Source of the DNA: an uncultured Nostocoides sp.
GTDB taxonomy: Bacteria > Actinomycetota > Actinomycetes > Actinomycetales > Dermatophilaceae
NCBI GenBank assembly: GCA_936931335.1
Contig: CAKZIH010000227.1
Coordinates: 1 to 5,235, forward strand
Direction of reading: 5' to 3'
Length of the DNA: 5,235 nucleotides
Within the stretch, counting starts at the first letter, position 1. Each line of letters begins with the position of its first letter. Shown here piece after piece: positions 1 to 5,235 of the stretch. Below the pieces are notes generated by a model. That model searched no databases. It saw only the letters and a program-made list of their open reading frames with translations, and was not told the origin of the DNA. Made by a program: the position numbers and the translations under genes.

Positions 1-772
1 GCATCGCGTCATAGCCCGCGCTCTGGCGGGTCAAGTCGAAGCCGGTGCGCTTGCCCAGGCCGTGCACCAGCATGCGCAGCGGACGGCTGCGGGTGACCCG
101 AGGATCCTTCTGCCGCAACGATCCTGCCGCGGCATTGCGGGGGTTGGCGAAGGGCGCCCGCCCCGCCTCGACCAGGGTGGCGTTGAGGTCGGCGAAGGCG
201 GCCACCGGGAAGAAGACCTCGCCGCGGATCTCCACCAATTCCGGCACCGGGAACTCGGCGGTGCCCGTCAACTCGGTGGGCACCCCCTCGATGGTGCGCA
301 CGTTCAGCGTCACATCCTCGCCGGTGCGCCCATCGCCTCGGGTCAGGGCGCGGACCAGCCGGCCCTGCTCATACAGGAGATTGACCGCGAGCCCGTCGAT
401 CTTGAGCTCGCACAGGAAATGCACGTCCTCGCCGCCAAGGTCGCGCTCGACCCGGGCCGCCCATTCGCTCATCTCCTGCGGGCTGAATGCGTTGTCCAGA
501 CTGAGCATCCGCTCCAGATGGTCCACGGCCCGGAAGTCGGTGGCGAAGATCGCGCCGCCGACCTGCTGGGTGGGGCTGTCCGGGGTCCGCAGCTCCGGAT
601 GCGCCTCCTCCAGCGCCTGTAGCCGCCGAATCAACGCGTCATACTCCCCGTCGGAGATCGTCGGCGCGTCCTTGACGTGATAGGCGAACTGGGCGGCGCT
701 CGCTTGTTCGGCCAGTTCGGCCCACTCGTGGCGGGCGTCCTGGGGCACCGGGTCGGCGGGAATCTCGGTCAC
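1..772 (-). CDS. ligA: NAD-dependent DNA ligase LigA, N-terminal part (3' end outside window)
   Basis: LigA seals nicks in duplex DNA during replication and repair, using NAD+ as adenylate donor. The visible 257 codons cover the Ia domain and most of the adenylation domain. Residues 31-45 (YHVKDAPTISDGEYD) match the Ia-domain NMN-binding motif, followed by HPEL and TPDSPTQQVG (about 58-72). The adenylation motif is KIDG at 124-127, with K124 the predicted AMP-accepting lysine. EIRGEV (181-186) and NPRNAAAGSLRQ (210-221) are further LigA signatures. The OB fold, zinc finger, HhH and BRCT domains lie beyond position 1; full-length LigA is about 670-750 aa. I chose GTG at 772 because AGGA (complement of 780-783) lies 7 nt upstream and the protein then begins with a normal short N-terminal tail. 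An in-frame GTG at 817 is the alternative. It is transcribed divergently from the acyl-CoA synthetase. Nothing in the visible part looks broken. Confidence 0.97.
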   Translation of the reverse strand, partial: MTEIPADPVPQDARHEWAELAEQASAAQFAYHVKDAPTISDGEYDALIRRLQALEEAHPELRTPDSPTQQVGGAIFATDFRAVDHLERMLSLDNAFSPQEMSEWAARVERDLGGEDVHFLCELKIDGLAVNLLYEQGRLVRALTRGDGRTGEDVTLNVRTIEGVPTELTGTAEFPVPELVEIRGEVFFPVAAFADLNATLVEAGRAPFANPRNAAAGSLRQKDPRVTRSRPLRMLVHGLGKRTGFDLTRQSAGYDAM

Positions 773-779
773 GGCAGCA

Positions 780-783
780 TCCT
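780..783 (-). promoter_or_regulatory. Shine-Dalgarno of ligA
   Basis: AGGA on the minus strand, 7 nt before the GTG at 772. It supports that start over the upstream in-frame GTG at 817. The match is short, so the support is moderate. Confidence 0.5.
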
Positions 784-850
784 GCCCCAGGGCACCGCCA
801 GCCCACCCATAGCTCACCGGACAATCCGCCATCCATCGCTTGGGGCGGGG

Positions 851-876
851 CGGGCGCCCGAGCGTGCACAATGTGC
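851..876. promoter_or_regulatory. Pair of short palindromes, possible operator
   Basis: CGGGCGCCCG at 851-860 is a perfect 10-bp palindrome. GCACA-A-TGTGC at 866-876 is a perfect inverted repeat of 5-bp arms around one central base. They sit 5 bp apart, about 50 bp before the acyl-CoA synthetase start, a position that suits repressor binding. The first is plain GC and could easily arise by chance. The second has a more operator-like composition. The identity of any regulator is unknown. Confidence 0.3.
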
Positions 877-912
877 GGCAAGGCACGGGCATACGGGCTC
901 GGCACAGTCCCC

Positions 913-918
913 GGAGGG
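913..918 (+). promoter_or_regulatory. Shine-Dalgarno of the acyl-CoA synthetase
   Basis: GGAGGG lies 6 nt before the ATG at 925. This strong match decides the start in favour of 925 over the in-frame ATG at 871, which would add 18 residues without family resemblance and has no such site. Confidence 0.85.
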
Positions 919-924
919 TCAACG

Positions 925-2427
925 ATGACCAACCTCGCCAGCAATCTCACCGCGACCGCGAGCGCACATCCCGAGCGACCCATGCTTGCGCTCAACGGCC
1001 AGCATCTCTCGTATGCCGCGGTGGCCCAGCTCGTCGCCAAACTTGCCGGTGAGCTCAAGGCGGCCGGGATCGAGCCCGGCGACCGGGTGGCGCTGATCCT
1101 GCCGAATGTCCCGGCCTATCCGGTCACCTTCTTTGCCACGCTCGCCGCCGGCGGCATCGTGGTGCCGATGAACCCGCTGCTCAAGGCCGGGGAAATCGAC
1201 TTCTTCTTCAGCAACTCCGGCGCGAAGATCGCCTTCGTCTGGCCCGACTTCGTCGACGAAGCCACCAAGGGCGCGGCCAATTCGGGCACGCGGATCATCC
1301 CGTGTGACCCGATGGGACCGGTCGCCGGGCAACTCGACAGCGCGGAACCGATCGCCGAGCCGCTGGAGCGCGCGGACGACGACACCGCGGTCATCCTCTA
1401 CACCTCCGGGACCACCGGGCGGCCCAAGGGTGCCGAGCTGACCCACCGCAATCTGCACCTCAACGCCCAGCGCTGCGCCGAGACGATCCTGACGATCACC
1501 CCCAACGACGTGCTGATGGGATGTCTGCCCCTCTTCCACGTCTTCGGCCTGGTCGTCAGTCTGCAGGCCGCGGTGCTCACCGGCGCCTGCCTGGCGCTGA
1601 TTCCCCGCTTCGATCCGGCCGCCGCGATGCAGACCATCACCAACGAGAAGGTGAGCGTGATGATCGGGGTGCCCACCATGTATGCCGCGATCCTGCACCA
1701 CCCCGACTCGGACAACTGGGATGCCTCCAGCCTGCGCACCTGCGTCTCCGGCGGCTCGGCCATGCCGCACCAGGTGCAGGCAGCCTTCGAGGAGAAGTTC
1801 TCCTGCCAGGTGCTGGAGGGCTATGGCCTGTCCGAGACCTCGCCGGTGGCCTCGTTCAATATGCCGCACCTGCCGACCAAGCCCGGCACGATCGGCGTGG
1901 TCATCCCCGGCTGCGAGATGAAGCTCGTGGACGACGAGGGCAGGGACAGCGCCCCCGGTGAGGTCGGCGAGATCGCCATCCGCGGCGACAATGTGATGAA
2001 GGGCTATTGGGACAACCCCGAGGCGACCCAGGCCGCCATCCCCGACGGCTGGTTCCGCACCGGCGACATGGCCACGGTCGACGACGAGGGCTACTACACC
2101 ATCGTCGACCGCAAGAAGGACATGATCCTGCGGGGCGGGATGAACGTCTACCCGCGTGAGGTCGAGGAACTCATCTACACCCACCCCGATGTGGTTGAGG
2201 TCGCCGTGGTGGCCATCCCCGATGAGCTCTATGGCGAGAATGTCGGCGCGGCGATCGTGCTGCGCGAGGGCGCCGAGGCGAGCATCGGGGACGTCAAAGC
2301 GTGGACCAAGGAGCGCATCGCGGCCTACAAATACCCCCGCTCGGTATGGCAGGTCGCCGAGCTCCCGAAGGGCCCGACTGGCAAGATCCTGCGCCGGGAG
2401 GTCAAGGCGCCGGCTGGCGAGGGCTGA
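925..2427 (+). CDS. Acyl-CoA synthetase (long-chain fatty-acid--CoA ligase type, AMP-binding family)
   Basis: A 500-aa adenylate-forming enzyme. It activates a carboxylic acid with ATP to an acyl-AMP and then transfers the acyl group to CoA, normally in the cytoplasm as the entry step to beta-oxidation or lipid synthesis. The core motifs are all present in order: P-loop YTSGTTGRPKG (159-169), PLFHVFG (202-208), GYGLSET (299-305), GWFRTGD (375-381), DRKKDMI (395-401) followed by the GGMNVYP hinge region (404-410), and PTGKILRRE (485-493) with K487 the predicted catalytic lysine of the mobile C-terminal domain. The length is normal for the family. No signal peptide or membrane segment is seen. 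It stands alone on the plus strand, diverging from ligA and converging on the EamA gene. The acid it uses cannot be told from sequence: medium- or long-chain fatty acids are most likely, with dicarboxylic or aromatic acids possible. It is FadD-like, but I do not assign the symbol. Confidence 0.93.
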   Translation: MTNLASNLTATASAHPERPMLALNGQHLSYAAVAQLVAKLAGELKAAGIEPGDRVALILPNVPAYPVTFFATLAAGGIVVPMNPLLKAGEIDFFFSNSGAKIAFVWPDFVDEATKGAANSGTRIIPCDPMGPVAGQLDSAEPIAEPLERADDDTAVILYTSGTTGRPKGAELTHRNLHLNAQRCAETILTITPNDVLMGCLPLFHVFGLVVSLQAAVLTGACLALIPRFDPAAAMQTITNEKVSVMIGVPTMYAAILHHPDSDNWDASSLRTCVSGGSAMPHQVQAAFEEKFSCQVLEGYGLSETSPVASFNMPHLPTKPGTIGVVIPGCEMKLVDDEGRDSAPGEVGEIAIRGDNVMKGYWDNPEATQAAIPDGWFRTGDMATVDDEGYYTIVDRKKDMILRGGMNVYPREVEELIYTHPDVVEVAVVAIPDELYGENVGAAIVLREGAEASIGDVKAWTKERIAAYKYPRSVWQVAELPKGPTGKILRREVKAPAGEG

Positions 2428-2446
2428 CCCCCCTCCCCCGGCCCGT

Positions 2447-2468
2447 GGCCCCGATCCGACGCGGGGCT
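2447..2468. terminator. Candidate bidirectional terminator hairpin
   Basis: The 40-bp gap between the convergent acyl-CoA synthetase and EamA stop codons contains a 6-bp all-GC stem (GCCCCG 2448-2453 with CGGGGC 2462-2467, plus a G-T closing pair) around an 8-nt loop. There is no T-tract on either side, so it is not a classic intrinsic terminator. Its position exactly between two converging genes is the main support. Confidence 0.4.
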
Positions 2469-3466
2469 CAGGCCCGCTTGGGAGTGCGGCTGACCAGCAC
2501 CGCGGCGAGCAGCACAATCGCGAACCCGCCCAACTGGGCGGCACCGATGTGCTCACCGAGGACCAGCACCCCGAGCAGCACGGAGACCACCGGGATGAGG
2601 TAGGTGACGGTGGTGGAGACCACCGCGCCGGCGGCGCGGACCACGTCATACTGCAGCAGGTAGGCCAACCCGGTGCCGACGACCCCGAGCGCCAGGACGC
2701 ACAGCAAGCCGGCCCAGACCGGGTATGGCTGGTTCCCCGGCTGCAGGGACCAGGGCGCGGCAACCTCGGGGCGCTCGATGAGCCACCAGATGAGCGCGAC
2801 GGGGACCATGATCACGCTGCCGCAGAGCATCATCGCGGTCGGCTGGGCGAGCCCGCCGAGGTCGGCGTCGGCCAGGAAGCGGCGGTTGTAGGTCCAGCCG
2901 ACGCCATAGCAACAGCCGGAGAGCACCACGATCAAAAACCCAATCGGATCGGGGCGGCCGCCGGCATTCCAGGGTTCGGCGATCACGATCACCCCGCAGA
3001 ATCCCAGGGCTACCGCGAACAATTTCTCTCGTGTGGGCCGCTGCGCGGGCAGGAGCAGCAGGGTCATCACCACGGTGGCGATGGGTGTGGTGGCATTGCC
3101 GATCCCGGCGATCGCGGAGGCCACCCGGGTCTCCCCCAACACGAAGCCGGTGAACGGCAGCGCGGTGAGGAAGATCGAAGAGACGAAGATGTGCGCCCAG
3201 ACCCGACGGCCGCGCGGCAGACGGCTACGGGTGACGCGGGCCAGGATCACCAGCACGGCTGCGGCCAGCAGGATGCGGGCGGTGGCGATCTGGATCGGGT
3301 GCAGCGCCGCCAGGCCCACCTTCATAAAGAGGAAGGAGGAGCCCCAGATGACCGCCAGGGTCAGGAATTTTACCTGCCAGGGAATGCCGGCGCGGCTCGA
3401 TTCCGGAGCGGTCGGGGACACTGCGGCGGAAGAGATGTCGGCCGATTGATTCGCCGCGGTGCTCAT
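2468..3466 (-). CDS. EamA-family (DMT superfamily) membrane transporter
   Basis: A 332-aa inner-membrane protein with about ten hydrophobic helices, arranged as two EamA repeats (roughly residues 36-164 and 175-325). The first repeat opens with AVIWGSSFLFMKV (38-50), and the second ends with LIPVVSVLLGVLVLGE (290-305) followed by a last helix at about 311-325, all typical of the family. A hydrophilic, Ser/Ala-rich N-terminal tail of about 30 residues precedes helix 1. Family members usually export amino acids, metabolites or drugs; the substrate cannot be read from sequence. The start at 3466 is set by the ATGA overlap with the stop of the preceding MetE-like gene. The longer open frame up to 3778 is that gene read in another frame. 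As the last gene of a coupled three-gene operon, it may export or import something linked to the two enzymes upstream, for instance an amino acid, but that is inference. Confidence 0.92.
   Translation of the reverse strand: MSTAANQSADISSAAVSPTAPESSRAGIPWQVKFLTLAVIWGSSFLFMKVGLAALHPIQIATARILLAAAVLVILARVTRSRLPRGRRVWAHIFVSSIFLTALPFTGFVLGETRVASAIAGIGNATTPIATVVMTLLLLPAQRPTREKLFAVALGFCGVIVIAEPWNAGGRPDPIGFLIVVLSGCCYGVGWTYNRRFLADADLGGLAQPTAMMLCGSVIMVPVALIWWLIERPEVAAPWSLQPGNQPYPVWAGLLCVLALGVVGTGLAYLLQYDVVRAAGAVVSTTVTYLIPVVSVLLGVLVLGEHIGAAQLGGFAIVLLAAVLVSRTPKRA
3463..3466 (-). promoter_or_regulatory. ATGA stop/start overlap (translational coupling)
   Basis: On the minus strand the TGA of the MetE-like gene (3465-3463) and the ATG of the EamA gene (3466-3464) share bases as ATGA. 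The EamA start has only a weak AGG upstream, which fits re-initiation by terminating ribosomes. Confidence 0.8.
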
Positions 3467-4461
3467 GCCACAGCCTGGGCGAGTTCTTCGGCCGCGTCGC
3501 GGGTGGCCCGCTGGATGGCCCGCGCCTGGCCCACCGTGGCCCCGGCCAGCCCGCAGGCGGGGGTGAGGGTCAGGGCGGCCAGTTCGGCGCTGCCCAGGCC
3601 TACCGCCTCGGCGGCCGCGAGCACCCGACGTACCGCTCCGGTCACATCCGGGCTCACCGCGTCGGTGGCGAAGATCCCGGCATAGACGCCGATCCCTGAC
3701 TCCAGGGCCACGGCGAGCGACTCCCATACGGCCGGGCGCGCCGCGGTGACATCGACGGCGAGCGCATTGGCGCCGCATTCACGCAGCAGCGGCAGGGGCG
3801 CGTCGTCGGCGCAGCAGTGCACGACGACCGGGACGTCCAGGGCGCCGCACACCTCGCGCAGCCCGTCCCGCACCAGGGCCGGATCGACGGCGCGCACCCG
3901 GCCGTAGCCGGAGGCGGTGGGCAACCGGCCGGCCAGGACGGCGGGCAGGGATGGTTCGTCGAGCTGCAGGATGAGTTGCGCGCCGGGCACCAGGCGGGTG
4001 ACGTCGGCGGCATATGTGCGGATGCCCTCGGCGAGCGAGCCGTGCAGATCCCGGGTCGCGCCGGGATCGACCAGGGCGCGTTCACCGCGGGTCAACTCCA
4101 GGCCCGCCGCGAGGGTCCAGGGACCGGCAACCTGAAGCTTGAGGGGACCGGTATAGCCGTCATAGGCCTCCGCGAGTTCGTCGAGGTCCTCGCGGTGCAG
4201 GGCGGCGGTGCGCGCCGCGTCCCGGCCGGGCCGATCGACCAGCCGCCAGCCGCTGGGCTGCAGGTCGACGGCCAGGTCCACCAGCAGCCCGGCACCGCGG
4301 CCGAGCAGGTCGGCGCCGGGGCCGCGGCCGGGGGTCTCCGGCGCATACGGAATGCCGCTACCCTCCCCGTCGAGCAGCAGATCGCGGACCGTGATCACGG
4401 CCTCTCGGGCGCTGGATCCCGGCCAGGAGCCGATTCCGGTGGCGCGGATAGGCGCGCTCAC
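3463..4461 (-). CDS. MetE C-terminal-domain-like protein (putative cobalamin-independent methionine synthase family)
   Basis: A 332-aa cytoplasmic TIM-barrel protein of the actinobacterial short methionine synthase-like family (the Rv3015c type). Canonical MetE is about 750 aa; only the catalytic C-terminal half is present here. TGIGSWPG (8-15) matches the TTIGSFP opening of that domain, VAGPWTL (111-117) the conserved GP segment, and QLDEP (166-170) the homocysteine-site QIDEP motif. Zinc-site candidates are H215 and C217 (HCC) and C303 in TPACGLAG. The usual glutamate ligand aligns with D237 (AVDVT). The reaction is probably methyl transfer to a thiol such as homocysteine, but the methyl donor is unknown because the folate-handling N-terminal half is absent. 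The GTG start at 4461 forms a GTGA overlap with the preceding PPOX gene and gives the expected N-terminus; there is no clear Shine-Dalgarno. Its stop overlaps the EamA start. Automatic annotation as methionine synthase would be an over-statement. Confidence 0.88.
   Translation of the reverse strand: MSAPIRATGIGSWPGSSAREAVITVRDLLLDGEGSGIPYAPETPGRGPGADLLGRGAGLLVDLAVDLQPSGWRLVDRPGRDAARTAALHREDLDELAEAYDGYTGPLKLQVAGPWTLAAGLELTRGERALVDPGATRDLHGSLAEGIRTYAADVTRLVPGAQLILQLDEPSLPAVLAGRLPTASGYGRVRAVDPALVRDGLREVCGALDVPVVVHCCADDAPLPLLRECGANALAVDVTAARPAVWESLAVALESGIGVYAGIFATDAVSPDVTGAVRRVLAAAEAVGLGSAELAALTLTPACGLAGATVGQARAIQRATRDAAEELAQAVA
4458..4461 (-). promoter_or_regulatory. GTGA stop/start overlap (translational coupling)
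   Basis: The TGA of the PPOX gene (4460-4458) and the GTG of the MetE-like gene (4461-4459) overlap as GTGA. The sequence just upstream of the GTG is C-rich and offers no Shine-Dalgarno, so translation of the MetE-like protein probably depends on the upstream gene. Confidence 0.8.
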
Positions 4462-5123
4462 GGGGCGGGGTGGGCCGCGACGAAATTCGCCACCGAAGCG
4501 GGCACCGGGCCCACCGACCACGGGGCGGCCTCGGGCTTGCCGGCGGTCAGGGCGAGCGGAATCACCCCGCACCACACGTCCACCGGCTCACCGGGGTCTC
4601 CCGGTAGGCCGTCGCGGCTCTTAAGCAGCCAGTTGTCCGCCTCGATCGCCAGGGTCAGACCCATGGTCGCGGCCTCCTCCTTGGCGGTGGAGGGGCGCAC
4701 CTCGGCATTGCGCCCGGGGATGATGCCCTCGGTGATCTCGCGCAGCGCCTCGGTCCGCTCTTGCGCGCGCAGGGGCTGCAGCCGACCGCGGATCACCGCT
4801 GAACGGTAGTTCGCCGAGGATTCGAAGGTGCTCTCGGCGACCACCAGCCCGTCCACGGCGACCACGCAGAAGGCGGCGGGCGCCCCGGCGGCCACCTGGC
4901 GCAGGGCACCGGCGCCGGTAGAGCCATGCAGCAGGATCCGGTCGCCGTCGCGGCCATAGAGCATCGGCACCACCCACGGCTCGCCGTCCACCGTGGTGGC
5001 CAGCACTCCGACGAAACCGCTGTCCAGCAGCGCGTCCAGGTCCGCCCGATCCGCGCTTCCGCGCTCGGACATCCGGGTCAGCGAGGCGGTCGGTGGGGTG
5101 GCTTTGGGCGGCATACCGCCCAT
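4458..5123 (-). CDS. Pyridoxamine 5'-phosphate oxidase (PPOX)-fold family protein, probable flavin binder
   Basis: A 221-aa protein resembling the split-barrel PPOX / Pyridox_ox_2 family, which includes NimA-like proteins. Visible family features are a SERGSADR segment (19-26), the strand pair GVLATTVDGEPWVVPMLYGRDGDRILLHGS (about 39-68) with the characteristic LHGS, the FCVV and AVDGLVVAEST strands (about 85-99), and SANYRSAVIRG (103-112). A C-terminal WLLKSRDGLPGDP and VWCGVIPL region (about 165-190) follows. Members usually bind FMN, sometimes F420 or haem, and their substrates are mostly unknown; a true PdxH role is unlikely. No signal peptide is seen. The start is uncertain: ATG at 5123 gives the longest frame, and ATG at 5114 or 5072 are alternatives, none with a strong Shine-Dalgarno. 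I kept 5123 because a GGATCGG lies about 10 nt upstream. It is the first gene of the coupled three-gene operon. Confidence 0.87.
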   Translation of the reverse strand: MGGMPPKATPPTASLTRMSERGSADRADLDALLDSGFVGVLATTVDGEPWVVPMLYGRDGDRILLHGSTGAGALRQVAAGAPAAFCVVAVDGLVVAESTFESSANYRSAVIRGRLQPLRAQERTEALREITEGIIPGRNAEVRPSTAKEEAATMGLTLAIEADNWLLKSRDGLPGDPGEPVDVWCGVIPLALTAGKPEAAPWSVGPVPASVANFVAAHPAP

Positions 5124-5139
5124 CTCATCACGCCGATCC

Positions 5140-5179
5140 GGGCGCCGTCGCGCGCGTATCGCGGACGCGCCGGGCGCCC
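5140..5179 (-). terminator. Nested GC hairpin just after the upstream gene's stop codon
   Basis: Positions 5140-5146 (GGGCGCC) pair with 5173-5179 (GGCGCCC) as a 7-bp stem. Inside it, GCGCGT (5152-5157) pairs with ACGCGC (5165-5170) around a 7-nt loop. It begins one base after the stop codon at 5182-5180, where a terminator or an RNA-processing hairpin would lie. No U-tract follows in the direction of transcription, so it may only partly terminate, or may mark an internal operon boundary. Confidence 0.35.
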
Positions 5180-5235
5180 TCAGGAGGCGGCGTCGGCTGC
5201 CGCGCGCGAGGCGGTGGCGATGGTCGCCGACCCAG
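5180..5235 (-). CDS. mnmA: C-terminal end of a gene, probably mnmA (tRNA-specific 2-thiouridylase)
   Basis: The minus strand reads an open frame from the window edge to TGA at 5182-5180, ending GSATIATASRAADAAS. MnmA proteins end with a beta-strand of the form VLG(S/G)(A/G)xI after the PGQ...FY motif, so the GSATI pattern fits. Synteny adds support: in actinobacteria mnmA commonly lies upstream of the MetE-like gene and ligA. MnmA installs the 2-thio group on U34 of Glu, Gln and Lys tRNAs. Only 18 codons are visible (one partial), so the identity is a context-supported inference. It ends 56 bp before the PPOX gene on the same strand, so read-through into that operon is possible. Confidence 0.55.
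   Translation of the reverse strand, partial: GSATIATASRAAADAAS

Larger units (their letters stand above)
773..924. other. Divergent intergenic region between ligA and the acyl-CoA synthetase gene
   Basis: These 152 bp should hold the promoters of both divergent genes. I could not assign a convincing -35/-10 pair on either strand. TTGGGG at 840-845 (plus) with CACAAT at 867-872 is spaced too widely (21 bp), and TTGACC on the minus strand (917-922) has no clear -10 at the right distance. The region does contain two short palindromes (851-860 and 866-876), listed separately, and a strong ribosome binding site at 913-918. Confidence 0.6.

Noticed and set aside
45..680. Plus-strand open frames of 211 and 186 codons in the ligA region
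   Set aside because: Both are antisense to ligA, whose KIDG and other motifs are unambiguous on the minus strand.
871..924. Upstream ATG adding 18 residues to the acyl-CoA synthetase
   Set aside because: It has no ribosome binding site, its first bases fall in a palindrome, and the ATG at 925 has GGAGGG at ideal spacing.
919..2763. Minus-strand open frame of 614 codons across the whole acyl-CoA synthetase gene
   Set aside because: It is the antisense shadow of a clearly real gene. Its translation is low-complexity, rich in G, H, D, V and R, with no recognisable domain, as expected when GC-rich codons are read on the opposite strand.
2156..3685. Plus-strand open frame of 509 codons over the end of the synthetase and the EamA gene
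   Set aside because: Its translation is rich in Q, H, D, G and R with no domain, and it lies antisense to a ten-helix transporter with clear family motifs.
3467..3778. N-terminal extension of the EamA protein by 104 codons
   Set aside because: This segment is the MetE-like gene read in another frame. It is Arg/Gly-rich and not membrane-like, and the ATGA overlap gives a natural start at 3466.
4462..4575. N-terminal extension of the MetE-like protein by 38 codons
   Set aside because: The extra residues are Arg/Gly-rich and come from the PPOX gene in another frame. The family N-terminus begins right after the GTG at 4461.
3817..4809. Plus-strand open frame of 330 codons over the MetE-like and PPOX genes
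   Set aside because: It is antisense to two genes with good motifs, low in complexity, and has no family resemblance.
1..5235. Mobile element, CRISPR array, tRNA or rRNA gene
   Set aside because: I saw no transposase, terminal inverted repeats, spaced direct repeats or tRNA-like cloverleaf. Nearly all of the window is filled with intact chromosomal genes.

Overview
This is an ordinary stretch of high-GC actinobacterial chromosome. It is about two-thirds G+C or more, uses GTG starts, and favours GC-ending codons. The gene set (NAD-dependent DNA ligase, a short MetE-like protein, and what looks like the 3' end of mnmA) matches the conserved mnmA / MetE-like / ligA neighbourhood known from actinobacteria such as Mycobacterium tuberculosis (Rv3024c, Rv3015c, Rv3014c). 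Propionibacteriales or a related order is a reasonable guess, but the sequence alone does not fix the genus.

Layout from left to right: (1) positions 1-772, minus strand, the N-terminal 257 codons of ligA, cut by the window edge. (2) A 152-bp divergent intergenic region (773-924) with two short perfect palindromes and a strong Shine-Dalgarno before the next gene. (3) 925-2427, plus strand, a complete 500-aa acyl-CoA synthetase of the AMP-binding family with all core motifs intact. (4) A 40-bp convergent gap holding a GC hairpin. (5) 2468-5123, minus strand, three genes read right to left: a PPOX-fold flavin-type protein, a 332-aa MetE C-terminal-domain-like protein, and an EamA/DMT transporter. 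These are joined by two 4-base stop/start overlaps (GTGA and ATGA), so they very probably form one translationally coupled operon. (6) 5124-5179, a gap with a nested GC hairpin. (7) 5180-5235, minus strand, the last codons of a gene whose C-terminus (GSATI...) fits MnmA.

How the genes may work together: ligA (replication and repair) and mnmA (tRNA thiolation) are housekeeping genes. The acyl-CoA synthetase is transcribed alone, away from ligA, and activates a carboxylic acid as its CoA thioester. The most interesting unit is the coupled PPOX / MetE-like / EamA operon. The MetE-like protein lacks the N-terminal half of canonical MetE but keeps the zinc-site pattern, so it may be a methyltransferase with a non-standard methyl donor. 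I see no mobile element, CRISPR array, RNA gene or clearly new defence or metabolic system.
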